From Ceratotherium simum simum (lineage: Eukaryota; Chordata; Mammalia; Perissodactyla; Rhinocerotidae), in assembly GCF_000283155.1 (NCBI RefSeq), contig NW_004454166.1:1466055-1530054 (forward strand): a stretch of DNA of 64,000 nt, read 5' to 3'. The position numbers and the translations under genes are program-made. Numbering within the stretch: position 1 is the first letter of the stretch; every line of letters begins with the position of its first letter. The notes below the pieces were generated by a model. It had not been told where the DNA came from and did not search any database. It worked only from the letters and a program-made list of their open reading frames with translations. Below, piece after piece: positions 21,596-34,004 of this stretch.

Positions 21596-23449
21596 GGTCA
21601 GCCCTAAGCAGGGAGCCACTTAAGGATCCTCTTGTCTAGCCTCTTCGTTGTGGTACCCGAAAGGGAAAAAAGAGAGGGGCAGGGACTTGTCTGAGGTCAT
21701 CAGCAGGAGATATGGAGGGAGCAGGACTGGAGGCGACTTCTCTGCCCTTAGACTTCTCATTCCTGCTGTGGGACGAGGTAAAGCCCCAGCCCCACCAGCC
21801 CCCTGGGAGAAACTACTATTGGATAAGCTTGCTGAGGAGGGAATGAAGGAGTCCCACGGCCAGGGAGAGCAGGATAGGCTGGACACTGTCTGATGGACCT
21901 TGACATCCAGGCCTCAGCTCTGGACTGAGTCTGGTGGCATGACAACAATACTCCCACCCTGGACCTTCGTCCTTCAGCACCTCCAGAGGCCTCCTCTCAG
22001 GGCTTCCTCTCCCCCTTCCACACACAGGGAAGCTGAGCCCTAGGAGAAGACCCCCCTCTCCCCAAGTCTTCGGAGAGAGAAAGGTAGTCCCAGAGCCCCT
22101 GGCCTTCGGGGTTTGCTGGTAATGATAAGAAACTCGGAGAAAGGCAGTTTACACAGCGCTTGAAAAATCTGGTTAATTCTCCCCTTTTTTCACCCACTTC
22201 AAAGATTCCTACAAACAGACCTGGGTCAGGCAGAGCAGACCCCTGATCCAGGCGCAAGAGTACGCAGGAATCAGCTCTGACCCGACTAGCTGTGTAGCTT
22301 CGGGTCTCTTTGATGCTTTTACAACGAGGGTTAGAGAGGATCCACTGAGTTGGACGGCACGGCCGCGGCTTCTCTGACTGTCTTGAACTGAGCGACCAAC
22401 CTGAGCCCTGCAGGCCTCGCTTTGCCCAAAGCAAGAGCAGAGAAATGGGCTGGACGTGGGCTGCGGGAGCTGATCTCAGGGCCGCAGAGCGCAGCGGCAG
22501 CCCCAGCCCCTCCCCGCCGCGGGCGGGGAGGAGAGAAGGGGAGGCGCGGGGGTGGGGGTGGGGGTGGCGCCGTGTGTTCCGAGTGATGCCAGGTTTGCGG
22601 CTCAAGAGGGGACCTTCTCGGAAGGTGTTACATGATTCTCAATGGGCTTTCTTTCAATAGCAAAACTTTCCAAGGCAGTTCGATTTACGTAAATTGAGTT
22701 TCTTCCGAGATGGTTTCCTTTCTCGTCTCCTGCCTCCAGCGCTGAGCACAGGGCCAGGCCCAAAGTCATGCTGCTGGGAGAGCGCACCCCCGCGACCGTG
22801 GCGCCCCGCGAGGCTCGCCCGCACCCAGCCCCCCGCTGGCCTCTCTCCTGGGCCCAGACTCGTGGGCTTCAAGGGGCGGGACCGAGGCGCGGAAGCCCAG
22901 CTCCGTCAGGGAATCGCTGTGTAATCTCGGGCGGGTCACGGAACTTCTCTGGGCCGCCGTTCGGTGGCCTGTGAGGCTGGGCTGGGCGGCCAGGATATCA
23001 GGTCTGGTGGCGCCTCTTGGCGTTAGAAGTTCCCGGAGGCCTGCCGCTCGGGGCGGTGGATAACCCCACCCAGAGCGGAGTCCCTCTACCCCGCGCACCG
23101 CAGGGTGCGGAAGGGGCTGCTCTCTCGCACAGGTTGGGCAGACCAACACCGCCCTGAAGCCGAACGCCTTCTGTGTGAAACGGGAATCCGAGCTGTTCCT
23201 GTTCAGGCAACGTCTGCGGTTCCGTCCCACCCGGCAGCGCTCCGGGCATTCTGTCCAAGCCGCACCGGTATCTGAAGGAAGACCGGTTTGTGTTGGCATA
23301 TCCTAGCTGAGTTCTTTGATTTGGCAGCATATTCCCCCCCCACCCCCCACCCCCCAAAAAAACGCCCCACCATCCTGCGAGTGGCTCTGGAGAGGCCCTT
23401 CTGAGAAAGAGGTTCCTGGCCCATAGGCTTTCTTCTACCCCCAACTTGC

Positions 23450-23530
23450 TCGGCCTCAGGTTCCGCATCTGTAAAATGGGGGAAAGCATAGCTTCAGGGT
23501 CCTTTTAGCTCTAACATTCTAGAATCTGAG
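23450..23530 (+). repeat. MIR-type fragment
   Basis: CTCAGGTTCCGCATCTGTA, AAATGGGGGAAAGC and CCTTTTAGCTCTAACATTC. Confidence 0.55.
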
Positions 23531-24994
23531 TTTCTAGGCCTGAACTCAACGAGCGGGGCTGGAGGTGGAGATGTCACTGACTGGGTCCCTCAAGGCTTCC
23601 CCACACTCCCACCTCTCCAGTGGGAGCTCAGAGCCGCCACGTCGAAGTCGAATTCTAGTCCCTGCCGATCCACCGCGCGCCACAGGCTGGAGCGAACGCG
23701 GGAACCCTAACTCATTCTGGTCCCTCTCCGAGATTGCGATCTTCCTTGGGGGCGAATATCTGGACAGGCAGGGTTCCAGACAAAAGAGAGAGACGGCCAC
23801 CCCCCCACCCCTGTGCACACTGCAGTCTCCTGGGCCCCCAGAGGCCCGCCTGGGGCCGTTTTCCGCAGCTGTGCCCTGGAGGGGGTGGGGACGCTGTCAG
23901 CGCCGGAAACTTATCTACCGTTCAGGGGCAGCTGGGTATGGGACAGGAACAGAAGGTGGCCCAAGGGCCGAGCCAGTGTAGGAGTGTGAGAAATGGGGCA
24001 GAGGTAGCGACAGGGGAGACGGAAGCAGAGAATGACCCTGGAGTCGTCCCAGGGTCAACTTGCGTTCTGTCCTTCTTACAAGCCCAGGTCTGGAGCAGGT
24101 ATTTCAGACCCCCTGTTTTGGTGGATTTGTGTTTAATATTAGAGAATCATCGCTTATGAATTCGAAATGGTGGATCTTGGGACCACTACCACGAGCTGCC
24201 GGGGCAGGGGAGTCTTCAGTGTCTCTGCCAGGGCTGGGCCCTTGCACATATAGCCTCCCACAGAACTACTGCCACCTGGGTGTAGAATGGCTGTCACCTG
24301 CCTCCTTTTCAAAGTCCAGTTCCTTCGATTGTGGCCCCAGGGCCTCACACCCTGGAGAAGCTGAGACTCGCTGGTCAAAGATCCTGCCCTCTGGACCAGG
24401 AGAAGGAGAATTCTGCTAGACATCCACCCATTTTGTCTTAAAAGCGACAGGAACTTCCCCTCGAGAGGGAAGGTCAGATTTTCTCGACAGCTGAAAGCTG
24501 CAGCCTGGTAGCACGTCTGGCGCGGCTTGGCGCGGCCCTTGCAGATAGAACGCGCCCACCCGCCGGCCTGCTTCAGGGACCCTCATCAGCGCTGGACGCG
24601 ACTGGGTTCGCTAGTTCCCAAGAGGCCTTGCGCCGGATCCGGAATTGCCTCTGCCGACAGAAGCCTTCACTGTGCGCATCACTAACCCCAAAAGCATCTG
24701 GCAGCTCCTGGTCTGAGGCTGGAAAGAGAGCTTCAGGGCTCAGTGCTTGGGTAGCCTGGCCCAAGCCTCAGATAGCCCTCTCCCCCAGGACACCCTGGTT
24801 ACTAACTTTAAAGGAGTCTGAGATTTCTTTCCCCTCAACTTCTCTGCCTTCGGTTAGCTCAGAATTGGGGGCCCTGCAGGTAAAATGAGGGAGGGGTGGA
24901 CGAGGAGGAGGCGGCATTGGCTTAGTAGGCGCTTGATAAAGTTATGAAATGTTTCCGCCGGAGGGGGCCTTCATTAAAGACTAGGTAAGCCGAC

Positions 24995-25045
24995 TCTGCC
25001 CATTTTACAGATGAGGAAACTGAGGTCACAACGGGGCAGATGTGC
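24995..25045 (-). repeat. MIR core fragment at the CpG-island edge
   Basis: CCATTTTACAGATGAGGAAA followed by CTGAGGTCACAACGGGGCAG, a clear reverse MIR core. Confidence 0.7.
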
Positions 25046-25399
25046 GCACACTACGAGTCCATGGCGAGTCTGATGGATCTCTAATGCGTTCCTTGTTTTC
25101 CTCCAACATCCGTTTTGTGTGTTTGTTTTCCGGACTATTGCCCCACGCTCACCCCCTGACCCCCGCCTCGGCTCCCCCCAATCCCTCAGGGCGTCCCATG
25201 GTCCCCACGCCGATGCGAGGAGGCCAGGTTCCCGCGGGACCTGCTGCTGGACTCTCCAGACACTGCGTGGATCCCCTTCCCCCTCCCCCCTCCGCGCTCC
25301 ACTAGGCCTTCGCCCCGCGCGTTTGTCAATGAACGTGGCGCCGCCGCCTGGGCCCCGCCCCCCATTCTCTCCCATTGCCCAGGTATCGGCTAATCAGGC

Positions 25400-25530
25400 G
25401 GAGCCCGCTGGTTGTTCAGCCAATGGGGCGGTGTCTCGGGCCAGGGCCGGCTACCGCCGCTCTGATTGGCTTCATGAAGCGTGATTGGCAGGTTAGCCCC
25501 CGCCCCGCCCCCGCCCCCGCCCGGAGGGAG
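25400..25530 (+). promoter_or_regulatory. PAX5: PAX5 proximal (1B) core promoter: three CCAAT boxes and GC boxes
   Basis: CCAAT (NF-Y type) motifs occur at 25420-25424 (forward) and at 25465-25469 and 25484-25488 (both as ATTGG), spaced 45 and 19 bp apart. They are followed directly by a run of CCCCGCCC/CCCCCGCC GC boxes at about 25497-25520. No TATA box is seen between here and the exon 1B ATG. That matches the known TATA-less nature of this promoter. Transcription is likely to begin just downstream, giving a leader of roughly 1.1 kb if no intron is removed. Confidence 0.75.
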
Positions 25531-26645
25531 GCTGAGCCCCGGGCGGCGCTGTCCACACGCAGCAGGTCCTGAAAGCGGCTCCGGGGCGGCGCGGTGGCGC
25601 ACTGTGCGCGCCGAGCGGGCGGAGGGCTAGCGCCGGCGGCGGCGGCGCGGGCAGTCCCAGCCGACAGCCGCTCCATCTCAGCACCGGCGGGCCCGGCGGC
25701 CTTGGTGGAAGGGACCTTGCGCGCTCTCCTCTGTCCCTCGCTCCACGCCTGGGGCAGGCGCGGCGGCCGTCCCGGAAGAGGCAGCCGAAAGACAGTCGAA
25801 CCAGACCCGCGAGAGAGGGCAGCGGCGCTCGAACAGTTGGTGGGCGCGAGGCAGATACTCAGGCGAGGAGGAGACCGCCGCTGCTGTCCGCATGCTGGTC
25901 CCGGCGATGGGGAGCGGCGGGGCCCGCGGGAACTTTGAAGGCAGCGGTCCCGGGGCGTGAGGGCTGCGCGCTCCCGGCGACCCCGGAGCCTCGGCCCCGG
26001 CGGCAGCGGCGGAAGCGGCTGCGAGCCGCGGGCCCCGGCGCGGCCGGAGAGGAAGTTCTGTGCAACTTCGTTCGAGACGTCGGAGAGCCGGGTGGAGAGA
26101 GGCTGAGGCGGCAGGTGCGAGGCGCAGACGCGGAGGAGCGGAGAGAAAGCATCCGGGGAGCCCGAGCGGCCGAGGAGACTCCAGAGGCAGCGAGGCCGCG
26201 GAACCAGCCTGGCAGCACGCGGGCCCCGAGCGCGCCGAGGGCTGCGTGTCCCGCGGGCCTCCCCGCCCGCTCCTGCCGGAGGCCGGGCGCTCCTGGCCGT
26301 CCCGCAGCCGGGCCTCTGCGCTATGCCCCCGGGGCTGCGCGCGCCTTGGCCGCAGCTACCCCGGGCCGGGTCCGCAGCCGCCGCCTGAGCCAGCCCGGGA
26401 GGGAAGCCGCAGGAGCTGGGCGCCCGCTCGCAGCCGGACTGCACTAGCGCCTTCCCGCCTGCGGGCGCAGCAATCGGCGATCTCCGGCCCGGCGGCTCTG
26501 AGAGAGGCCCCGAAGCTCCAGCGGCGTTGTCTGAACCCAGCTCGCACAGTGCCTGGCCTGACGGCGCGGCTCCCTAGCGGCGCTGGGCAGCCCCTTGGCG
26601 CCGGGAGGCGGCGGCGTGGGCCGGCCTGCAGTCTGGAGCGCCCCG
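25530..26645 (+). other. PAX5: Predicted 5' UTR / leader region of PAX5 exon 1B
   Basis: Very GC-rich, CpG-dense sequence between the CCAAT/GC-box cluster and the exon 1B start codon. The upstream ATGs that I noticed (near 25892, 25909 and 26323) do not begin with a recognisable PAX5 peptide. Long open frames occur on both strands, but they are a by-product of the low A+T content. The exact start of transcription cannot be fixed from sequence. Confidence 0.55.
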
Positions 26646-26688
26646 ATGGAAATACACTGTAAGCACGACCCGTTTGCATCCATGCATA
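26646..26688 (+). CDS. PAX5: PAX5 exon 1B, coding part (proximal alternative first exon)
   Basis: This is the alternative first coding exon of PAX5, used from the downstream promoter. It encodes MEIHCKHDPFASMH and the first base of an arginine codon. The donor is CATA|GTAAGTAG, an almost ideal splice donor, with GT at 26689-26690. Joined to exon 2 (A+GA) it gives arginine and then HGGVNQLGG, so the paired domain is kept intact and only its first residue changes from Gly to Arg. The peptide resembles the start of PAX2 (MDMHCK...), as expected for the PAX2/5/8 subfamily. Frame, donor and peptide all agree. In literature knowledge, transcripts from 1B occur in the developing central nervous system and testis as well as in B cells. 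Confidence 0.95.
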
Positions 26689-29600
26689 GTAAGTAGGCGG
26701 CGAGCTCGCTTCTCTCACTCTCCGGCCGGGACGGGGTTGGGGATGCCGGACCGCGGGGCAGGTACTAAGGCCGGGGGGACCCAGGACTTCTGTATTCGCG
26801 CAGTCAAGTTCGCAGCGTGCAGGGCTCCCAGGCGGGGCATGTGGAACAACGCGCCTAGTCGCCCGGGCCGGAGCACCTGGCGCCCGGAATCCCGCCTGCA
26901 GCAACGCGTAGTGTAGGCAGCGAGCTGCAGCCTTTGGTGGGCTGCGGCAGCGACATCGCAGCTGCCGGGAGAAGCCGGGCTCAGACCCGGAGAGGGCTCC
27001 GGCCGGGCTAGTTGGAGGGTACGAAGTTGTAGGGCGAGGTCAATCTGAGTCTCAGACAGCCCCCCACATCCCGACCCCGATGGCGCCTTTTTCAGCAGTA
27101 GGGCTGATCAAGACTAAGGCTTGGAGGGGAAGTGGGGCCCTGGCCAGTGCCTGTGTGTTTGTGTGTGTGGAGGAAGAGGTTGAGAGCTAAGCGAGGACAC
27201 CAGGTCCAGAGCTCCAGAGGCATCCTGGAGTGGAGGAGTGGGATTTGAAAAATCAACGAAGTAGTGGTCCCTGAGCTGAGCTTCTGCCTAGAACCCGCCA
27301 GTTCATACAGAGACCCTTAAAGACACCATCAAGTCCTTCTTTGCAGGACGCTTCCCTCATGATGGCTTCTTCCTTAAAAAAAAATCAAGAAGAAGCCAAT
27401 TAGTCACCATACAGGCGCCCCCGCCTTCTGAGAGACGCTGCGGGTGTAGGAGCCGGGGAAGGGTCATTTTGGGCAAGGGAGAGGCCAGCCCAGCTGCCTG
27501 ACCCGCTGGGATCTGCCAGATCACCCATTAGCACAGCCTCCTGTGAGATGAGCACTTCTCTCACGGTGAGTTAACACTGGATTAGATTTGGAGAATTCGA
27601 GGAAATTCCAAGTGGAACGAATCGCGTTTCCCTCAGGCACGCTGCAGAGCTGGGCTGAAGCAAGGCGCCAGGCTTTGACGGCATCAAGCCAGGTGCCCAG
27701 CTCAGATCCCCCGGAGCCGCAGGTCAGGGAGTTGCTCCCCAGCTGGGAGCCCCCCCCCCCACCCCCAGCTAGCTTCCTCTCAGCCCAGGATCCTGCTTAT
27801 CCAGCTGTGGGCCCCCTATTTAACAAAGGCAGCAGAGACCCGGCTGGAGAGAAGGCGAGCTTCCTCCGGCGAATATGTCCTCTTCTGCCCTGGAGCACCG
27901 AGTGGCCTGGTAAGCAGGGAAATGCCCAGGCGGCCAAGGCTGGCTGCCGGCAGGTAGTTTCTCTTTGTGTCAATTTCCCGAGTCTGAAGTAATCCACCAA
28001 AGCGGTGGGGAGATTTGCGCAGAGAACCTGCTTGCTCTGGTCCCAGCCCAAACGATTCCTCACTGTTTGGGGCCTGTGCCAAAACGGTTTCCAGTCCACG
28101 GTGACCCCAGAGCCCCCCGCAGCCGTCTCCTGTGCAGACTTGACCTGGGCTCGGCGGAGGCTCTGATCTTGCAGAGTGAGCCAGAAAACAAACGAGTTGG
28201 GGTCAATACTCTGAGAGATGGGCAAGACCTTAGCTCAGCCAAGGAGCGACTCAGGGACAAAACGGGGAGGGCTGGCCCCTGCACCTCTCCCCTTGCCAGC
28301 GGGAATCCACAGACCCTCACTGTCTTCTTCTGTGCAGAACCTGGAGGCCCAGAGGTCCGGCCGGGCCCTTGGGGAGATAGCATCAGACCTGATGGTCTCC
28401 CGGCTGTGCATGAGGGTGGAGAAGGCAGCTACTCCCAGGGGCTGGTTAGCCAACCGATAATGCATGTGTCTCTGTCTCTCCTCGTCCTGGCCTCCATCCG
28501 CCTCCTCCTCGAGAAGTGCTCCTTCCTCCCATTTTCATTCTCCCCGGCAGCCAGCGGCAGCACGGTAGGGGCTGGGCCCCAGCCAGTCTCGCTTCCAGAG
28601 CTGGCCTCTCTGGAAGTGCCCTTGGTTCTGACTCCCAAAGCTATTTGCTTGCACAATGCAGGCTTGCTCTGGGGCCCCAATCTGTTGGTCATGGGGGGCC
28701 AGTTGCACAGTAGATCCTGAGAGGTTGCCTGGGTAGTAGGGGCTCCCACCAGCTCCCACCTCCTTGTCGTCTTTTCTGGTCCTGGTCAGTTTCTTCCCCC
28801 ACCCCTGTCCCCCATTGGAGCAGGACCGCTCCTGTGGGGAGGTGGTGTGGGAGAAGGGGCAGGCACTGCCAGGAAAGGGGCTTCTGAGCTTCCCTGCCCC
28901 CACCCCCTATTCCAGACTCATCATTTTCATCAGCACACTGGCCTCCCGCTCCCTCCCCAGATGTTTCCCTTCCCCAGGTATAGTTACTAGTTTTAAAGCA
29001 CTTTTATAGCCAGTTTCCTACCTGAGTGTCTTCTAAACCTTCAGCTACACCCATTTTACAGAGTATGATGCTGAAGTCGGAGAGACAAAAGGACAGACAG
29101 GACGTTCACATGGGCAAAGTTGGAGCTGGTTCTTGGGTCTTCAAGGAGTCACAGAAGGGGAGAAGGAGGGACTCAGATTCCAGAGAGAGGGCAGTGGACT
29201 GTCTGGGTGGGTACCCACATGTGTGAGGCGCTCTCTCTGTCTGGTTTAACTCTGTCTGTATCCGTGGCCCGACTGTCCATGTGTGTCAGTGCCTGTCTGA
29301 CAGAGTCCGTTAAGGAGGTTTCAACCCTGCCCTTTCCCTGTGTTCCTGTTTGCATGTCTGTGTGTCCCTTCATTCATCCTCTTTGGTGTCGCTAGGAGGA
29401 ATTACAATGACCCTGTGGGTCCTGGTGTCCAATCTGCGGCTGAGTCAGTAGACCCTCTCCCCAAGACCCTATGCCCAGCCATGGTCTTTGGGGTGTGGAC
29501 AGGCTCCTGGTGGGCAGCATGTCCTTACCAGGGCCCAACGAGCATTTGTGGAGGCCAGCCCCTTCCAGACCAGAGCCACAAAGGCCCCAGGGGCATCTGC

Positions 29601-32508
29601 AGTTCAACCCTTCTCCTGCTACCCTCCTCCAAACTCTATTCTGTCTGCCCTGTGGGGGCGGGGCTGTGTTTCCCTTGTATCTGTGTGTTTCCTGGTCTCT
29701 GCCTTGATTTGTTTCCATCTGTCTGTGCCTGTCTGTAAATTCTCCTTACCCTGAAAAGTGCAGCCCGGTCATGTCTCCCTGCACCCCCTACGGGATGAGC
29801 CCCCACCCAGCTGGAGTCCACAGGAAGTTGAGGCTGGGGCTTGGGTTCTCTGAAGAGATGCAGGGCTGGAGCTGGGGTCCCCCCCTCCACAGAAGTCCCC
29901 TATCCTCCAGATGCCCCCTTGCTGGGCTTCCTCCATTTTCTCTTCTTGTCTTCTTGCCTCCCGTTGTACACCACACTCACCTTTCTTTTCTTCGCCTGTT
30001 CTGGCTGATCCGTTCCTTTTTCTCCTCCTCTTCGTTCCTAACCTGAGGCTGCCCTTCCAGGCTCTCTCTCCTTGCTGTCTGTCTCATTTAGTTCCCTCTC
30101 TGCACCCTTCCCCTCACACCTCTCTTCCTGGTTTCTTTCCCTGTCCTGCCTCCCCTGTCTCAGGTTCAGGTTTCACTTCTTTCCAGTCTCAGGGTAAGTG
30201 GGAGGCGTTGCCTTCTCAGACTGTAGTTTAAATCACCAGCCCACCTGCCTCGAAATACTCTGTTGGATAGGACTGTGACTGAGGCAGAGAGGGCCAGGTG
30301 GGTTTGGGGGCGTTTCCGGGACATTGAGGGAGGTAGGGGGCTCCTGGGTCTGGTGTCAGCTGTGGACATGTGGAGTAGACTCTGGAAGAGCACCAGTAGC
30401 CTAAGCCTTTGTGGTCAAGAGTAGAGGGTTTGGGAACCTGCTGTCACCTAGAGTGTCTGATCCTGGGGTTTTTTTTGTGATGCAAAAGTTCCCAAAAGCT
30501 CACAGGTGTCCTGTAGGACTGCTCTTGGAATTTAAGTCCTCGGAAGGTTGCCACTGTGTTTTGAGCAGAAAGTTTAAATTGCCAGTGGTATGGGGAACAG
30601 GCTGGTGCCGACGGGCCACAATGCCTGGACCAACTGGTTATCTCAAAAGTGTGCAGAGGGCTCTTAGCTTCCTCTGTGTCCTCTCAGATGCACTTGTACT
30701 AATTTTGAATTTACTTTTTCCTTAATTCCAGCCTGTTTTTGAAAGATCCGTAGAACTCTTTTTCATTAGGTGCTCCCAGCTCCACAACAAAGCCTTCTTA
30801 AGACCCTCAACCAGGGGTGGCTGCAATCTTTCTGTTTTAGGTGAACTGTGCAGTTGTGTTCCTAACTGCAAAATTCGGCTTGGGATTGTTTTCCTTTTTC
30901 TTATGTCTGGAGTGTTTCAGAACAATCAAAGCCGATTAAAGCTCACTTTGAAAATCAGAGAGAAATTCAGCTTAGAACTAGAATTAAGTACTGTCGTTAT
31001 CTATAAAATCGTGTTTTTCCTTGAAATCAGCCTGAGCTTGGACATTTTGAGAAATGTTCAATTCAGACTCATGGGGAACTTCAGTGAATTGCTTTGGCAG
31101 TTTTTAGGAAATAGGTTATGTTTGGGTGTTCTTCCCCTCCATTTCAGATATTGTTCATAAACCTGGATAGTAGTTGAGTCCTGGGGGGGAATGGTTGAGA
31201 TGAGGGGGCTATTTTATGTTTTAGAGTTGGAGTGTGTGTGTGTGGGTCTGGGGGTGTGTGTGTGTGTGAGTATGTGGGTGTGGGTGTGGGTGTGGGTATG
31301 TGTGACCTCTAAGATGCCCTGGCCCTGGTACAGTCCAGTCCCAGGCAAGTCCCGTTTAAGAGGAGATTCCCCCTCCTGGTCTCTGAGCTGCCAGCAGCCT
31401 TGGTAAATGCTTGGACTTGGCTTTGGCTTTTGGCAATGCTCAGCAATGCCAGTTAGGGGCTGATTAACAACTGCAAGGTCAACAATGTTGCTACACTGGA
31501 TCACTCCGTGTTTACTGGTTTGGCTCTTCATTACTTGGATCCCTATTTCTCTCCAGATGGACCTTGATGTTGGAGAAGTGAGCCTATTGAGTGGAGGAGA
31601 TTCTTTCCTGGACTCCTTTTACTTAAAATCCATCCCAGAGCCTTTGTAAAATCTGGGACTCAGAAGCTTTCTCTGGCTTCTTTATTTCCCCTGGACTAAC
31701 ATAAAGCTGCTTGTCAATTGCAAAACACTCCAAATTCCAGGGAAACTCCCTTGTAACAGATGCTGAGGCAGTAGAGTGCAATGTGATCCTCTGACCCATT
31801 TCTTTTGTGTGCTCCGAGACGGTACAGTGGTCAAGGCTGCACGTCAGCCTCTCCTTTTTGTTTATTTTTTTCCCGAGTTTTATTGAGGTATGAGCCTCAC
31901 CTTTTTCAAAAAAGTGTTTTTTATCAAGGCAGTGGTTGGGTTTTGTCTCAGTACTCTGCAGATACTATGTAAAAAATTTTTAGGTCTTTAGCCCTTGAAT
32001 CAGATTGCTGATTTAAAAAACATTTTTTTTTCTGAGATCTAGGTTTATTGAAATAGTCCTTTTCACTTTTAAAGATATTTGTTAAAAGGAAAAGAGTTTT
32101 ATTTTTAAAAATCTCTTTAAATTTGATATATTTTAAAATGTATTTTCTCGCCAGGATCTTCCTTAGACCTCAGCATCATGTGTGTAATAAGTTGTGTCCT
32201 AGTATAGATTGAAGTGTTCGCATGTTAAAAAAAAATTACAAGGAAAATGCTGGTAACTAAAGGAAACATAGTATGGGGATGTTGCTGTCAATAGCCCAAC
32301 TGACTCGCTGAAGATGGACAAAGGCTAAGATTAATTTTAAAAAGCAGTCTGACGTGCTCATGTAGCCTGCACGATCAGACTCCAGGCTCAATCCATCCAG
32401 CCTGCAGCCATTTCTCGTCAGAGAGGCTCGGGTGCTCTCAGTGGCCTTCCACTACGTGACTGGTTCTAACCACGCTTTCCCTTGCCTTTTGTTTCTGATC
32501 TGTTTCAG
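26689..32508 (+). other. PAX5: PAX5 intron between exon 1B and exon 2
   Basis: GC-rich at first, then ordinary intronic sequence. It holds low-complexity pyrimidine/TG stretches (about 29,220-29,370 and 29,880-30,180), a G+T microsatellite at 31,229-31,300 and A/T-rich sequence at 31,850-32,260 that may be an old L1 fragment. No exon beyond PAX5 was recognised. Confidence 0.85.
31229..31302 (+). repeat. (TG)n/(GGTGTG)n microsatellite
   Basis: TG repeat merging into GGTGTGGGTGTGGG units. Confidence 0.85.
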
Positions 32509-32674
32509 GACATGGAGGAGTGAATCAGCTTGGGGGGGTTTTTGTGAACGGACGGCCACTCCCGGATGTAGTCCGCCAAAGGATAGTGGAACTTGCTCAT
32601 CAAGGTGTCAGGCCCTGCGACATCTCCAGGCAGCTTCGGGTCAGCCATGGTTGTGTCAGCAAAATTCTTGGCAG
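32509..32674 (+). CDS. PAX5: PAX5 exon 2 (paired domain, N-terminal PAI half)
   Basis: This 166-bp exon encodes residues 16-70 and two bases of Arg71. It has acceptor TGTTTCAG|GA and donor GGCAG|GTAAAG. The peptide begins [19 protein letters not shown] and runs to HGCVSKILG. It holds the beta-hairpin and the first helix-turn-helix (PAI subdomain) of the paired domain, which make most base-specific DNA contacts in PAX proteins. Val26, a leukaemia hotspot in human PAX5, falls at the expected place, which supports the numbering. The acceptor phase accepts both exon 1A and exon 1B. No stop, frameshift or missing motif is seen. The open strand opposite it is only a shadow. Confidence 0.98.
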
Positions 32675-34004
32675 GTAAAGGCAGGAGCTCCATGCTCCCC
32701 TTGGCTTTTCAGATAATGACCTAAAACATGACCCAGCAGCTGTCCAATGTGGCAGTGTCATAGTGAGAATCATAGTGACACCGTACGCGCACAGCACTTT
32801 AGAGTTTGCAAAGCCCTTCCAAGGCCATTCAGTTCAAAGTCGCCCTGGGAAACCCCTGTTCAAGTGACGTGTGGAACGAGATGACTTAGTCAGGAGGGAT
32901 GACATGTTTTCTGAAAGCCTGGTGAATTATTCCAAAGAACCCAAGAGTAAGAGGTTCTTGGGAATTTCTGCCACACGTCTTAGGTAAGCCCAGGGCCAGA
33001 GCAGGGCTGGGAGGAGACTCTACAAGTTCTAAGATCACATAACCAGAGTTTGATGTTTCATTTTAATGTTTTCAAAAAGCATATTCCATTTTTAAAAGTC
33101 AGCTGTCATTTTCAGTTTTGGGTTATCATCAACCTTATTATGTTGGGCTGCCGTATTTTCCTTCGGTATGTTTTGTTTCTTTTGTAGTGACAGGCATCCT
33201 AAGTATATATTAAATTAGGGAAGGAAAAAACCAACCAAACAAACATTAACCCAAATCTGACATTTGAAAGTTGCCACTTGACCTGGCGATTTGCTGCAAG
33301 CAAAATACTAACACTGCCCACTCTCCCAGAGGGCTGGGCCGCCTCCTGGCGCTCCTGGGTGAGCCTCAGCACGATCCAGGGAAGTGTGTTTTGAGATGAG
33401 GAAACAAGCATAGAAAGGCGAACTGACTGACCTAGGTCCATGCAGCCAGTCAGTGCTCTGCTGGGAAGAGACCTAAAGGCCTCCTAGACCGTCTGCGTCT
33501 CACCTCACCCCAAACCAAAGCACAGGTCTGTTTCCAGGCGTGTGTGTTGTTATGGGTCTGCCCCGGCAGCCAGGACGCTCTCGGGGTTAGCTGTTTGATG
33601 CTCTCTCAGGATCCCTCTCCCTGGGTCGGAATGCAACCTTTGTCCTGTAGCTCGCCTTATGGTTTGAGAACAGATGCCAGCATCGAAAATAGGTGTTCTG
33701 AAGTATGTCAGTGACAGCATGACTTTGTGGTGCTCTTTCCCTTCCCTGCTGGAATTTAAGAAATTCTCTCAGATGGAGGGAGCAATAGCTTCTAACCTTG
33801 GGGAGGCTTGCTGGAGGCCCAGGGAAGAAGTTTCAGGGCCAGGGTCTGGCAGCCCCTTTAGGGACCTTGCTCCTTGTGTCTACTCTTCATCCCCTGCCCA
33901 TCGCGGGTCACCTCCTCCGTGGAGGCCGTGAGCTCCACTCACGTTAGCACTCAGCAGCCAGAGTTCAGGGAGAAGGCAGGCCATCAGTGTGGTGCTCTTG
34001 TCAG

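Larger units (their letters stand above)
19379..26645 (+). other. PAX5: PAX5 intron between exon 1A and exon 1B
   Basis: Starts with a G+T-rich stretch (about 19,540-19,920) and has a TG microsatellite at about 20,338-20,367. It has a candidate enhancer block at about 21,090-21,190, CpG-rich patches at 22,440-23,260 and only a few MIR relics. The last part is the 1B CpG island. It is repeat-poor compared with the rest of the window, which is usual for regulatory introns of developmental genes. Confidence 0.85.
25140..27060. promoter_or_regulatory. PAX5: CpG island of the PAX5 exon 1B promoter
   Basis: High GC with very frequent CpG from about 25140 to about 27060, covering the CCAAT/GC-box promoter, the 1B leader and exon 1B. 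It is the second of two CpG islands that each carry a PAX5 first exon. Confidence 0.75.

Noticed and set aside
25416..26444. 342-codon open frame on the minus strand over exon 1B's CpG island
   Set aside because: Compositional open frame in very GC-rich DNA; the peptide is rich in Ala/Arg/Pro/Ser and has no recognisable domain.
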